From contig JABAZC010000044.1 in NCBI GenBank assembly GCA_018608625.1, forward strand, positions 1 to 48,354: DNA of 48,354 nt, in the 5' to 3' direction. The position numbers and the translations under genes were made by a program. The notes beneath the pieces are model-generated. The model was not told the origin of the DNA. It saw only the letters and a list, made by a program, of their open reading frames with translations, and searched no databases. Numbering within the stretch: position 1 is the first letter of the stretch; each line of letters begins with the position of its first letter. This document shows positions 19,420 to 27,643 of the stretch, piece after piece. The stretch comes from Flavobacteriaceae bacterium. GTDB taxonomy: Bacteria > Bacteroidota > Bacteroidia > Flavobacteriales > Flavobacteriaceae.

Positions 19420-22118
19420 TAGAAGAAAACCATGATATAGCAGCTAATCAGTTACCAGACAATCAGGAAACGATTACTCGAGTTACGGGAATGTTTAAAG
19501 ATTGGTTTTTAGATTACGCATCATATGTAATTTTAGAACGTGCAGTTCCCGCAATAGAAGATGGTTTTAAACCGGTACAGCGTAGAATCTTACATTCCAT
19601 GAAAGATCTTGACGATGGACGTTATAATAAGGTGGCCAATATTGTAGGGCACACCATGCAGTATCACCCGCACGGAGATGCCAGTATCGCTGATGCGATG
19701 GTTCAAATAGGACAAAAAGACTTATTAATTGATGCGCAGGGAAACTGGGGAAATGTTCTTACCGGTGATCGTGCTGCGGCTTCTAGATACATAGAAGCAC
19801 GACTGTCTAAATTTGCTTTAGAAGTCGTTTTCAATCCAAAGATTACAGAGTGGCAAGCCTCTTACGACGGGCGTCGTAAAGAGCCAATTAACCTTCCGGT
19901 AATGTTTCCATTGTTATTAGCTCAAGGGGCCGAAGGGATAGCAGTAGGGCTTTCTACAAAAGTATTGCCTCACAATTTTATTGAATTAATTGATGCCTCT
20001 GTAAAGCATCTACAAGGAAAGCGATTTACGATATTCCCTGATTTTGCAACCGGAGGAATTGCTGATTTTATAAATTATAATGACGGGCTACGTGGGGGTA
20101 AAGTACGCTGTAGAGCAAAAATATCTCAACTTAATAAAAATACATTAGTAATTACTGAAGTTCCATTTGGTACGACAACCTCTTCGCTTATCGACTCCAT
20201 TCTTAAAGCAAATGAGAAGGGGAAAATTCGAATAAAAAAAATTGAAGATAACACGGCTGCTGAAGTTGAAATACTAGTTCACCTTCCAGCTGGCATATCG
20301 CCAGACAAAACAATAGATGCATTGTTTGCTTTCACCTCATGTGAGAACTCAATCTCTCCATTAGGATGTGTGATTGAAGATAACAAGCCTTTGTTTGTTG
20401 GCGTCACAGAAATGTTGAGACGTTCTACCGACCACACGTTGGAGATGCTAAAGCAGGAATTAGAAATAAAACTAGGAGAGTTTGAAGAACAATGGCATTT
20501 TGCTTCTTTGGAGCGGATATTTATAGAAAATAGAATCTACCGTGATATAGAAGAAGAAGAAACTTGGCCAGGCGTAATTAGTGCTATAGACAGGGGGCTT
20601 AAGCCGCACATCCAACATTTAAAACGAGGTGTTACCGAAGAAGATATTGCTCGCTTAACAGAAATTCGAATTAAAAGAATTTCTAAGTTTGATATTGAAA
20701 AGGCACAACAAAAAATTGATGCATTAGAAGATCAAATTGCCGAAACAAAAGGATATTTAGCAAACCTTATCAACTATGCTATTGACTATTTTAAACGCTT
20801 AAAAACAAATTACGGAAAAGGGAGAGAACGTAAAACTGAAATAAGAACCTTTGATGATGTTGATGCAACGAAAGTAATTATCAGAAATACTAAGCTGTTC
20901 GTTAATAGAGAAGAAGGTTTTATAGGAACCGGTCTAAAGCGAGATGAATACGTATGTGACTGTAGTGATATTGACGATATTATTGTTTTTACCAAAGAAG
21001 GAAAAATGATGGTTACCAAAGTAGGAAATAAAACTTTTATTGGTAAGTATATCATTCATGTTGCTGTCTTTAAGAAAAAAGACTCTCGTACGATTTATAA
21101 TATGATTTATAAAGACGGAAAAGGAGGCGCTTCCTATATAAAACGATTTGCGGTTACAAGTATTACTCGAGATAGAGAGTATGACTTAACGAACGGAAAA
21201 TCGTCATCAGACACTCTGTATTTCTCTGCCAACCCAAATGGAGAAGGTGAAGTGGTGACGGTTTTGTTACGTCAAGTAGGGAGCATTAAAAAGCTTAAGT
21301 GGGATATTGATTTTGCAAGTATCAATATTAAGGGCAGAGTTTCCAAAGGAAATATTGTTACTAAAAACGCAATCAAGAGAATAGACCTCAAAGAAAAAGG
21401 GGTGAGTACACTTAAGCCTAGGAAAATATGGTTTGATGATACCATCCAGCGTTTAAACGTTGATGGTCGTGGAGATTTAGTTGGTGAATTTAGAGGGGAG
21501 GATCGCATTTTGATTATAACACAGTCAGGCATAGTTAAAACTATTGTTCCTGAAATTACTGTTCATTTTGATGATGATATGATTGTACTTGAAAAATGGA
21601 TTCCTAAAAAACCTATTTCAGCAATTTATTTTGATGGCGAAAAGCAAAAGCATTATGTGAAGCGTTTTCTTATCGAAAACGAAAGCAGGGAAGAGTGCTT
21701 TATTTCTGAACATGCTTCAAGTGTCCTAGAAATAGTGTCTACTGACTGGCGTCCTGTTGCTAAAGTTTCATTTGCCAAAGACAGGGGGAAAGACAGGCGT
21801 GAAGATCAAGAAATAGATATAGAACAGTTTATTGGTTTAAAGGGGGTCTCTGCTCTAGGAAATCAATTAACGAAGCTTAAAGTGAATCAAATTGATCTTA
21901 TAGAGTCTTTGGCTTATGACGCGCCAATTCAATTGAATGCCGATGAGATTGATGTGGTCGAGGAAGATGTATTGATACAATCGGAAAAGAAATCAGAAGT
22001 CATAAATGAAGTTGTACCGACACATGAAACGACTTCAATCGACAAAGTAGAGCAAGCTCCAAAAACAACTGACTCAGATCTTGATGTTAACGATGAAGGG
22101 CAGATCACATTGTTTTAG
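19416..22118 (+). CDS. parC: DNA topoisomerase IV subunit A
   Basis: 900 residues. The breakage-reunion domain covers about 25-480 with the catalytic Tyr at 125 ([12 protein letters not shown]). The quinolone-contact region reads [12 protein letters not shown]: the position equal to Ser83 of E. coli GyrA is Ala89, while the acidic residue is kept (Asp93). From memory this is common to the Bacteroidota ParC-type family, not a recent mutation. The C-terminal beta-pinwheel is divergent, without a clear GyrA box, which agrees with topoisomerase IV. The last 60 residues are acidic and low in complexity. The stop overlaps by 4 bp the stop of the convergent lipoprotein gene. Confidence 0.93.
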   Translation: MIEENHDIAANQLPDNQETITRVTGMFKDWFLDYASYVILERAVPAIEDGFKPVQRRILHSMKDLDDGRYNKVANIVGHTMQYHPHGDASIADAMVQIGQKDLLIDAQGNWGNVLTGDRAAASRYIEARLSKFALEVVFNPKITEWQASYDGRRKEPINLPVMFPLLLAQGAEGIAVGLSTKVLPHNFIELIDASVKHLQGKRFTIFPDFATGGIADFINYNDGLRGGKVRCRAKISQLNKNTLVITEVPFGTTTSSLIDSILKANEKGKIRIKKIEDNTAAEVEILVHLPAGISPDKTIDALFAFTSCENSISPLGCVIEDNKPLFVGVTEMLRRSTDHTLEMLKQELEIKLGEFEEQWHFASLERIFIENRIYRDIEEEETWPGVISAIDRGLKPHIQHLKRGVTEEDIARLTEIRIKRISKFDIEKAQQKIDALEDQIAETKGYLANLINYAIDYFKRLKTNYGKGRERKTEIRTFDDVDATKVIIRNTKLFVNREEGFIGTGLKRDEYVCDCSDIDDIIVFTKEGKMMVTKVGNKTFIGKYIIHVAVFKKKDSRTIYNMIYKDGKGGASYIKRFAVTSITRDREYDLTNGKSSSDTLYFSANPNGEGEVVTVLLRQVGSIKKLKWDIDFASINIKGRVSKGNIVTKNAIKRIDLKEKGVSTLKPRKIWFDDTIQRLNVDGRGDLVGEFRGEDRILIITQSGIVKTIVPEITVHFDDDMIVLEKWIPKKPISAIYFDGEKQKHYVKRFLIENESREECFISEHASSVLEIVSTDWRPVAKVSFAKDRGKDRREDQEIDIEQFIGLKGVSALGNQLTKLKVNQIDLIESLAYDAPIQLNADEIDVVEEDVLIQSEKKSEVINEVVPTHETTSIDKVEQAPKTTDSDLDVNDEGQITLF

Positions 22119-22486
22119 TTAATACGTGTCGCTTCTCCCTGACGTTTGTTTGTTTCTCCAACATACCCATATTCAAACCTGTATCTGTCTTTAGAGGTTG
22201 TAAGGATTTTTAAATGAATGTCTTTCTTTTCCGCAAGATTTTTTGGATTGATTGTTTTGAATATCATTTCACAATCATTAATCCAACGCACACTTGAAGA
22301 ATCAATAGTCCCTTTAAAGGTTTCAATCTGAATTTCGGATTCGCGAGAAAATTTAGAAGTATATAAAACACCATCTATAGTAATCTCACTTTTGTAAGTT
22401 CCTGTTTTAAAGTCATTACAATTTCGATTTATATCGTAACAACTAATTAATAAGGACAGGACCAATAGTAGGGCTATGTATTTCAT
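22115..22486 (-). CDS. Small putative lipoprotein
   Basis: 123 residues from the ATG at 22486 (MKYIALLLVLSLLISCYDINRN). Residues 1-16 are a type II signal peptide with lipobox LISC, so it is probably lipid-anchored and faces the periplasm or outer membrane. The mature part has CNDFKTGTYK, then repeated short strands (EITIDGVLYTSKFSRESEIQIE; VRWINDCEMIFKTIN), and ends [20 protein letters not shown], looking like a small beta-barrel or lipocalin-like domain; I do not recognise a named function. A longer start at 22519 is rejected because it would mask the signal peptide. It follows the XRE gene by 35 bp and is likely under the same promoter. Confidence 0.75.
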   Translation of the reverse strand: MKYIALLLVLSLLISCYDINRNCNDFKTGTYKSEITIDGVLYTSKFSRESEIQIETFKGTIDSSSVRWINDCEMIFKTINPKNLAEKKDIHLKILTTSKDRYRFEYGYVGETNKRQGEATRIN

Positions 22487-22521
22487 CTTACAAAAATACG
22501 AAACAGATTTAGTAATCAAAA

Positions 22522-22902
22522 TTATTTTTTGGTATTCATCTTGTAGTTCTTAAAACTCCCATCCTGGTAAAAAATCACAATTCTATCAATACCTTCTGAG
22601 TCGTTAATAACCGAGCTCGTTGATGGTTGAGTTTCTACTGGGGGCTTTGCTGCTCCAGGCTGATCAAGGGGAGTAGTATTATGAAGATTACCTTTACCGC
22701 TTAATAGCCATACAAGGTCAATTTCAGGAAACACCTGTAAAACTTTGTCTATAAAATCTAAACTAGGTTTATTTCGCCCGCTTAGAATATGAGAAATACT
22801 TGAGCGTTGAACGGAAATCTTTTCAGCAAAAACGGAGGCTGACAATTCATAATGTTTTAAAATTATTTCAAGGCGGGAGTTAAATCCAGTAGTATTAATC
22901 AT
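22522..22902 (-). CDS. XRE-family transcriptional regulator
   Basis: 126 residues. Residues about 5-65 form a helix-turn-helix of Cro/CI type: RLEIILKHYELSASVFAEKISVQRSSISHILSGRNKPSLDFIDKVLQVFP. Then comes a Pro/Ser/Thr-rich linker (about 82-104) and a short conserved-looking tail, DRIVIFYQDGSFKNYKM, that could be a dimer or ligand module. The promoter region holds dyads TTTACA-N2-TGTAAA that overlap this gene's own -7 box and start codon, so autorepression is very likely. It is divergent from the M14 peptidase gene, which carries three of the same dyads. No phage genes are near, so it is a host regulator and not a prophage repressor. Effector unknown. Confidence 0.85.
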   Translation of the reverse strand: MINTTGFNSRLEIILKHYELSASVFAEKISVQRSSISHILSGRNKPSLDFIDKVLQVFPEIDLVWLLSGKGNLHNTTPLDQPGAAKPPVETQPSTSSVINDSEGIDRIVIFYQDGSFKNYKMNTKK

Positions 22903-22904
22903 TG

Positions 22905-22918
22905 TTTACAAATGTAAA
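22905..22918. promoter_or_regulatory. Operator 1 (XRE-gene side)
   Basis: TTTACA-AA-TGTAAA, perfect arms, centre 22911.5, only 2 bp from the XRE start codon. A protein bound here would block the start of the transcript. Confidence 0.6.
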
Positions 22919-22929
22919 TGCGTTAGGGA

Positions 22930-22943
22930 GTTACAAATGTAAA
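22930..22943. promoter_or_regulatory. Operator 2 (XRE-gene side), overlapping the -7 box
   Basis: GTTACA-AA-TGTAAA, one mismatch to operator 1, centre 22936.5, 25 bp from operator 1. It contains the minus-strand -7 element of the XRE gene. A further half-site TTTACA is at 22957-22962. Confidence 0.6.
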
Positions 22944-22964
22944 TTTTAATTTTAACTTTACAAA
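22934..22964 (-). promoter_or_regulatory. Promoter of the XRE-lipoprotein unit (-33/-7)
   Basis: On the minus strand: TTTG (22964-22961), 19-bp spacer, TACATTTG (22941-22934). Both boxes and spacing fit the Bacteroidota consensus. The -7 box lies inside operator 2, so binding there and transcription should exclude each other. Confidence 0.65.
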
Positions 22965-23138
22965 ACAGAACAACTAAGTATCTGTTTTTGTGCGTAAATA
23001 AGCTTTAAGTGAATACTGTAATGTACTGATTTTAAGTATTTAATATTGGTAATAAACAATAGTCATTCGCTTTATTTTTCAATGAGTACATCTACGACCT
23101 AGTGATCGTAAATCTGTAAACAAAGAGCGGCCTATATT

Positions 23139-23154
23139 GTTTACAAGTGTAAAC
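23139..23154. promoter_or_regulatory. Operator 3 (peptidase side)
   Basis: GTTTACA-AG-TGTAAAC, 7-bp perfect arms, the strongest of the set, centre 23146.5, 77 bp before the M14 start codon at 23216. A half-site TGTAAAC occurs at 23115-23121. The stretch 22965-23110 between the two clusters shows nothing else I can name. Confidence 0.6.
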
Positions 23155-23162
23155 CTCATATT

Positions 23163-23178
23163 GTTTACAATTATAAAA
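23163..23178. promoter_or_regulatory. Operator 4 (peptidase side), at the -33 position
   Basis: GTTTACA-AT-TATAAAA, one mismatch in the right arm, centre 23170.5, 24 bp from operator 3. It occupies the place where a -33 box for the M14 gene would lie. Confidence 0.5.
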
Positions 23179-23186
23179 CCAATAAT

Positions 23187-23200
23187 GTTTACATTTGTAC
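23187..23200. promoter_or_regulatory. Operator 5 (peptidase side) with embedded -7 box
   Basis: GTTTACA-TT-TGTAC, centre 23194.5, 24 bp from operator 4. It contains TACATTTG (23190-23197), the predicted -7 element of the M14 gene on the plus strand, mirroring operator 2 at the XRE gene. Confidence 0.55.
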
Positions 23201-23215
23201 TATATCAAAAAATCC

Positions 23216-24382
23216 ATGTTTAATTCCACTTTATTTTTATATCAATACAAGTCTTTAAAGGCACATTCATTAAAGTCCAGGCATATTTCAAATTTACATA
23301 TTGAACCTCTTTTGAAGTTATTGTCTGATAAATTTGATGTGAGTGTTTTGGGGCATTCAGAAGCAGGACTGCCCATTCACGCAGTTAAAATTGGCTCAGG
23401 CTCGAAACGTATTTTAATGTGGTCTCAAATGCATGGCAATGAAAGCACCACTACAAAGGCGGTCTTTGACCTTTTTAATTATTTAGAATTAGATGATTTT
23501 AAAGCGTTTCTAAGCAGTTGTTCTTTATTTATAATACCTATGCTAAGTCCTGACGGTGCACTCGCTTATACACGCTCAAATTATAATCAAGTTGACTTAA
23601 ACAGGGATGCGATAAACAGATCTCAAATTGAAAGTAGGATTTTAAGATCTGCTTTTGATACTTTTAAGCCTAATTTTTGTTTTAATTTACATGGTCAGCG
23701 TACGATTTTCAGTGCTGGAAAATCTAATAATTCTTCTGTAATTAGCTTCTTATCACCTTCTGAAAATGAAGAGCGTTCCATCACAACGACTCGCAAAAAA
23801 TCAATGTCAATAATTAATTCTATGAATCGTGTACTTCAAATATATTTGCCTGATCAAATTGGACGTTACGATGATGATTTTAACCCAAATTGTGTTGGAG
23901 AACAATTTCAAACTCTAGGAGTCCCTACAATTCTTTTTGAAGCAGGGCACTATCCTAGAGATTACAACAGAGAAGAAACTCGTAAATACATTACATTATC
24001 GCTTTTTACCGCGCTTGATTACATATCAAATTATGATATCCACGGCGATGATTTCCAGAATTATTTTGATATTCCAGCAAATGAGAGGTTATTTAACGAT
24101 GTAATTATCAGAAATGCATTCCTTAATTCAAACAAGCCAACTGATTTTTGTGATATAGGAATTCAGTATAAAGAAGTATTGTCAAAGAATGAACTCATAT
24201 TTATTCCTACAATATGCTTTATCGGAGATTTATCAGATAAATATGGTCATTTTGAAATTAACGCCAATTTTAAGGCTGTATTTCATCCAGATTTTTCTGT
24301 ATTATCAGAAAACTGCGAAATCGATTTCTTATTTGTAGAATCAACAAGAATATCTCTATTTCCTGAAAATAACATAACATAA
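23216..24382 (+). CDS. M14-family zinc carboxypeptidase-like protein
   Basis: 388 residues from the ATG at 23216. The zinc site is visible: HGNE (first His and Glu of HxxE, near residue 85), a His in CFNLHGQ near 155, DLNRD (substrate Arg) between them, and the general-base Glu in ILFEAGHYPRD near 240. About 130 further residues form a C-terminal domain without known motif. No signal peptide, so it is cytoplasmic, like MpaA-type enzymes that trim murein peptides; the true substrate is unknown. A TTG at 23195 in frame is part of the -7 box and is not a start. Three operator-like dyads precede it, and an Lrp-type gene follows 68 bp later. Confidence 0.85.
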   Translation: MFNSTLFLYQYKSLKAHSLKSRHISNLHIEPLLKLLSDKFDVSVLGHSEAGLPIHAVKIGSGSKRILMWSQMHGNESTTTKAVFDLFNYLELDDFKAFLSSCSLFIIPMLSPDGALAYTRSNYNQVDLNRDAINRSQIESRILRSAFDTFKPNFCFNLHGQRTIFSAGKSNNSSVISFLSPSENEERSITTTRKKSMSIINSMNRVLQIYLPDQIGRYDDDFNPNCVGEQFQTLGVPTILFEAGHYPRDYNREETRKYITLSLFTALDYISNYDIHGDDFQNYFDIPANERLFNDVIIRNAFLNSNKPTDFCDIGIQYKEVLSKNELIFIPTICFIGDLSDKYGHFEINANFKAVFHPDFSVLSENCEIDFLFVESTRISLFPENNIT

Positions 24383-24450
24383 TACTATTTTTACTGCATA
24401 AAAAATATTAGTTTCGCTATGCAACAATTATTAATTAAATTTTAAACACA

Positions 24451-24930
24451 GTGGCTAAAGTTAAATTAGACGAAATCGATCATCAAATATTAGATATGCT
24501 GATCGATAATACAAGAATACCTTTTACAGATATCGCGAAAAAATTATTAATTTCTGCAGGAACAGTTCATGTAAGAGTAAAAAAGATGGAAGATGCTAAG
24601 ATAATCAAGGGCTCTTCATTAACCATTGACTATCAAAAGCTTGGTTACTCATTTATAGCTTACGTTGGCGTGTTTTTACAAAATACATCTCAAACTAAGT
24701 TTGTTTTAGAGCGTATTTACGAAATACCACATGTTACTGTTGCACACATCACAACAGGTAAGTTTAACATCTTTTGTAAAATTCGTGCGAAAAGCACAAC
24801 GCATGCAAAAGAGATTATATTTCAATTAGATGAAATTGAAGGAGTTTATCGTACTGAGACTATGATCTCTCTAGAAGAGAGTATCAACGACAAAAAACGA
24901 TTGATGCATTCTATATTTAATGATATGTAA
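24451..24930 (+). CDS. Lrp/AsnC family transcriptional regulator
   Basis: 159 residues, GTG start at 24451 (MAKVKLDEIDHQILDMLIDN). The N-terminal winged helix is clear (TDIAKKLLISAGTVHVRVKKMEDAKII) and the C-terminal RAM domain includes VTVAHITTGKFNIFCKIRAKS. It differs from the other Lrp-type protein at 1866 in the recognition helix. Upstream at 24395-24423 is a TGCATA/TATGCA repeat with a wide spacer, weak evidence for autoregulation. Nearby aroB and proline dehydrogenase make an amino-acid response plausible; the effector is unknown. It ends 14 bp from convergent aroB. Confidence 0.88.
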   Translation: MAKVKLDEIDHQILDMLIDNTRIPFTDIAKKLLISAGTVHVRVKKMEDAKIIKGSSLTIDYQKLGYSFIAYVGVFLQNTSQTKFVLERIYEIPHVTVAHITTGKFNIFCKIRAKSTTHAKEIIFQLDEIEGVYRTETMISLEESINDKKRLMHSIFNDM

Positions 24931-24944
24931 ATTTTAGGATTGTT

Positions 24945-26012
24945 TTATGAAGCATAATAATCAAAGGCTTTATATATCATATCATTATCTACAATCACAT
25001 CAATATTAGATTTTCCAATAGATTCTAGTAGAGCGTATTTAATATCTCCATGCGAATTCTTTTTATCATACTTCAAAAGCTCAATTATTGAGCTTTTGTC
25101 ATTTTCATTAAACTCTACAGGTCCATAAAGGTCTATGAATACTTTTTTGATTTGAAATAATTCTCGATCACTCAGTCCGCAAGTTTTTGTAGATAAGTAA
25201 GCTTCCATTACCATTCCTGCTGCAATTGCCTCCCCATGAAGTAGGGTTGTTTTAGTCTCACTTTCAAGATAATATGACTCTATGGCGTGCCCTATAGTAT
25301 GTCCAAAATTTAATTGCTTTCGTTCACCTAGTTCATTTGGATCTCTTTTTACAACTTCATTTTTTATGACAACAGATTCATGAATTAAACTCTCTAAATC
25401 ACTTATTTTTAGCTCTGATAAATGACTAAGACGTTTCCAGTAATTAGCATCTTTAATTAAGCCGTGTTTGAGCATTTCTGCCATCCCAGATCTCATTTCT
25501 GATTTTGACAATGTTTTTAAAAATGAAGTGTCAATTAATACCATTTCAGAGAAATTAATAACGCCTACTTGATTTTTAAGACTTCCCAAGTCAACACCTG
25601 TTTTGCCCCCGACCGAAGCATCCACCATGGCAAGTAAACTTGTAGGAACATTAATAAAACTAATACCGCGTTTAAAAGCGGATGCTATAAACCCCCCTAA
25701 GTCGGTAACAACACCACCTCCGAGGTTTATTAACAATGATTTACGATCGGCTTCTAATTCTGAAAGAGCATGCCAAACTTGAGTGCAAGTATCGAGGTTT
25801 TTATGTAGTTCACCGGCTTCCATTTCAATGATTTCAAATTCTGAGGAATAGCTAATATTAGACATGAACTCTGGAAGGCAGTAGTTATGGGTATTAGTAT
25901 CTACTAAAATAAATATTTTACTGAAATTAGAATGTTCTAAAAACGAATTTAGCTCAACATAGCATTGTTCATTAAAGTGAATAGAGTAACCTCCAGATTC
26001 AATAGATTTCAT
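24945..26012 (-). CDS. aroB: 3-dehydroquinate synthase
   Basis: 355 residues. NAD-binding GGGVVTDLGGFIASAFKRGI near 99-118, then NVPTSLLAMVDASVGGKTGVD. Metal ligands fit Glu in NEVVKRDPNE, His in NFGHTIGHAIES and His in LLHGEAIAAGM. It closes DAHP to 3-dehydroquinate, step two of the shikimate pathway. No other aro gene is next to it. It is divergent from proline dehydrogenase over 99 bp. I could not find a TAnnTTTG box on its strand. Confidence 0.97.
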   Translation of the reverse strand: MKSIESGGYSIHFNEQCYVELNSFLEHSNFSKIFILVDTNTHNYCLPEFMSNISYSSEFEIIEMEAGELHKNLDTCTQVWHALSELEADRKSLLINLGGGVVTDLGGFIASAFKRGISFINVPTSLLAMVDASVGGKTGVDLGSLKNQVGVINFSEMVLIDTSFLKTLSKSEMRSGMAEMLKHGLIKDANYWKRLSHLSELKISDLESLIHESVVIKNEVVKRDPNELGERKQLNFGHTIGHAIESYYLESETKTTLLHGEAIAAGMVMEAYLSTKTCGLSDRELFQIKKVFIDLYGPVEFNENDKSSIIELLKYDKKNSHGDIKYALLESIGKSNIDVIVDNDMIYKAFDYYAS

Positions 26013-26082
26013 AGTTATTTATGTCATATTTTAAGACTGTGAAATTAAGTAGAAATTTACAAATAATGTAATTAGTATTAAA

Positions 26083-26090
26083 TATATTTG
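26083..26090 (+). promoter_or_regulatory. Putative -7 element for proline dehydrogenase
   Basis: TATATTTG matches TAnnTTTG, 21 bp before the ATG at 26112. The in-frame TTG at 26088 is the end of this box, which argues against using it as start. Confidence 0.5.
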
Positions 26091-26111
26091 TCTTGGTTTA
26101 ATTATCTATTT

Positions 26112-27278
26112 ATGGGTATTGATTTTAATAATACTAAAGTTGCATTTCATCTAAAGTCAGATTCTGATCTGGAGCGTGCCTATTTTTTATTTAAAATGAT
26201 TTCCATAGAACCACTAGTAAGAATAGGGACAGCCGCTACCAATTTTGCTTTAAAAGCACATCTTCCAGTTGAGAGTTTAATTAGATCTACTGTGTTTGAT
26301 CATTTCTGTGGTGGAGTTAGTGAATTTGATTGCATTTCTAAAATCAATGAAATGCACAAAAGCCATGTATATAGCGTCTTAGATTATTCGGTTGAAGGAA
26401 AAGAAGATGAGGCTCAATTTGACTTGGCACTTCAAAAAACATTAGAATTAATTTTATTCTCCAAAAATAATGACGCCATGCCAATTGCGGTTTTTAAACC
26501 TACGGGCTTTGGGCGCTTTAAAATTTATCAAAAAGTAAGTGAAAAAATAGCTTTGTCTCCATCTGAATCAGAGGAATGGTCACGAATCAAGGAACGTTTT
26601 AATTTAGTTTGTGCTTCAGGAAAAATAAATAATATCAAAATTCTTATTGATGCAGAAGAAAGTTGGATCCAAAAAGCTGTTGATGATTTGATCTTAGAAA
26701 TGATGCAGCTCTACAACAAAGAATCTGTTATTGTATACAATACACTTCAAGCGTATCGTTGGGATCGTCTCGACTATTTAAAACAAATTCATTTAACTTC
26801 TAAAATGTTAAACTTCAAGCTAGGTTTCAAAGTGGTTCGAGGGGCTTACATGGAAAAGGAACGTTTGAGGGCTTCTAAGTTAGGATATAAATCTCCCATC
26901 TGTGAAACGAAAGTCATAACAGACGCCCTGTTTAATGATACCATAAAATTTATCTTAGAAAATTTAAATCAAATACATCCTTTTATTGGGACTCATAATG
27001 AGGAAAGTACTTCGATGGCTGTTCATTTAATGCAAGCTTCTAAGATTTCCAATAATGATACTAGGGTGTGGTTCGGTCAACTTTATGGCATGAGTGACCA
27101 CATCAGCTATAACTTAGCTGAAAATGGCTACAACGTGGCTAAATACGTGCCATTTGGACCTGTCAAAGACGTAATACCATACTTGATAAGGCGTGCGGAA
27201 GAGAACACATCAGTTGCTGGACAAACTTCAAGAGAATTGTCACTTATTAAAAAAGAAAGAAAACGTCGTAAAATCTAA
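26112..27278 (+). CDS. Proline dehydrogenase
   Basis: 388 residues from the ATG at 26112 (MGIDFNNTKVAFHLKSD). A PutA-like FAD (beta/alpha)8 barrel: VFKPTGFG near 133, ILIDAEESW near 183, FKVVRGAYMEKERLR near 245, and FGQLYGMSDHISYNLAENG with YVPFGPVKDVIPYLIRRAEEN near the C terminus, all signature segments. It oxidises proline to pyrroline-5-carboxylate, passing electrons to quinone; the P5C dehydrogenase is not fused and not adjacent. The neighbouring Lrp-type gene could respond to proline, which is inference. The stop overlaps by 4 bp the stop of the convergent gene. Confidence 0.93.
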   Translation: MGIDFNNTKVAFHLKSDSDLERAYFLFKMISIEPLVRIGTAATNFALKAHLPVESLIRSTVFDHFCGGVSEFDCISKINEMHKSHVYSVLDYSVEGKEDEAQFDLALQKTLELILFSKNNDAMPIAVFKPTGFGRFKIYQKVSEKIALSPSESEEWSRIKERFNLVCASGKINNIKILIDAEESWIQKAVDDLILEMMQLYNKESVIVYNTLQAYRWDRLDYLKQIHLTSKMLNFKLGFKVVRGAYMEKERLRASKLGYKSPICETKVITDALFNDTIKFILENLNQIHPFIGTHNEESTSMAVHLMQASKISNNDTRVWFGQLYGMSDHISYNLAENGYNVAKYVPFGPVKDVIPYLIRRAEENTSVAGQTSRELSLIKKERKRRKI

Positions 27279-27634
27279 AGAACAATAAGTGTCTTTATAC
27301 GCGCTATCGTTGTGCAGTTTTCTACAATCAGATCATATTTTTCACCTTCTACGTAATACGTTCTACAAGGAACTGATTTAGTGTCACTCTTACTAAAATT
27401 GATGTCTGCATTTTTAAATATAGAATGTAACGTTAGTGTGTCGATTATTTTAGAATTCAACTGCTCTTGAACCGATTCTGAATAGTGTGGTTTTTTTGTT
27501 TGAATATTTTTTAAAACTCGGGCATCGGGTCCGTATGAACAACTAGTCCTTTTTCCACTTAAGAAAAACACTAAAAACACCAAGCCTATAGAAAAGCCTC
27601 CCATATAGAAGCCAAAACGATGAACAATTTTCAT
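27275..27634 (-). CDS. Small membrane-anchored protein (DUF4258-like)
   Basis: 119 residues. One N-terminal membrane helix (about 8-27, FYMGGFSIGLVFLVFFLSGK) with the rest outside, containing three Cys (TSCSYGP, VPCRTYY, VENCTTI). The C-terminal part with YYVEGEKYDLIVENCTTIARIKTL reminds me of DUF4258-type small proteins, from memory only. It comes 9 bp after alanine dehydrogenase on the same strand and is probably cotranscribed. No function can be given. Confidence 0.7.
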   Translation of the reverse strand: MKIVHRFGFYMGGFSIGLVFLVFFLSGKRTSCSYGPDARVLKNIQTKKPHYSESVQEQLNSKIIDTLTLHSIFKNADINFSKSDTKSVPCRTYYVEGEKYDLIVENCTTIARIKTLIVL

Positions 27635-27643
27635 TTACTAATT

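Noticed and set aside
19665-19710. Ala89 of ParC as an acquired fluoroquinolone resistance change
   Set aside because: The context [12 protein letters not shown] is, from memory, normal for this ParC group, so it is more likely an ancestral state.
24395-24423. TGCATA/TATGCA repeat as an Lrp operator or terminator
   Set aside because: The arms are short, the spacer is long and no T-run follows; kept only as a remark in the gene entry.
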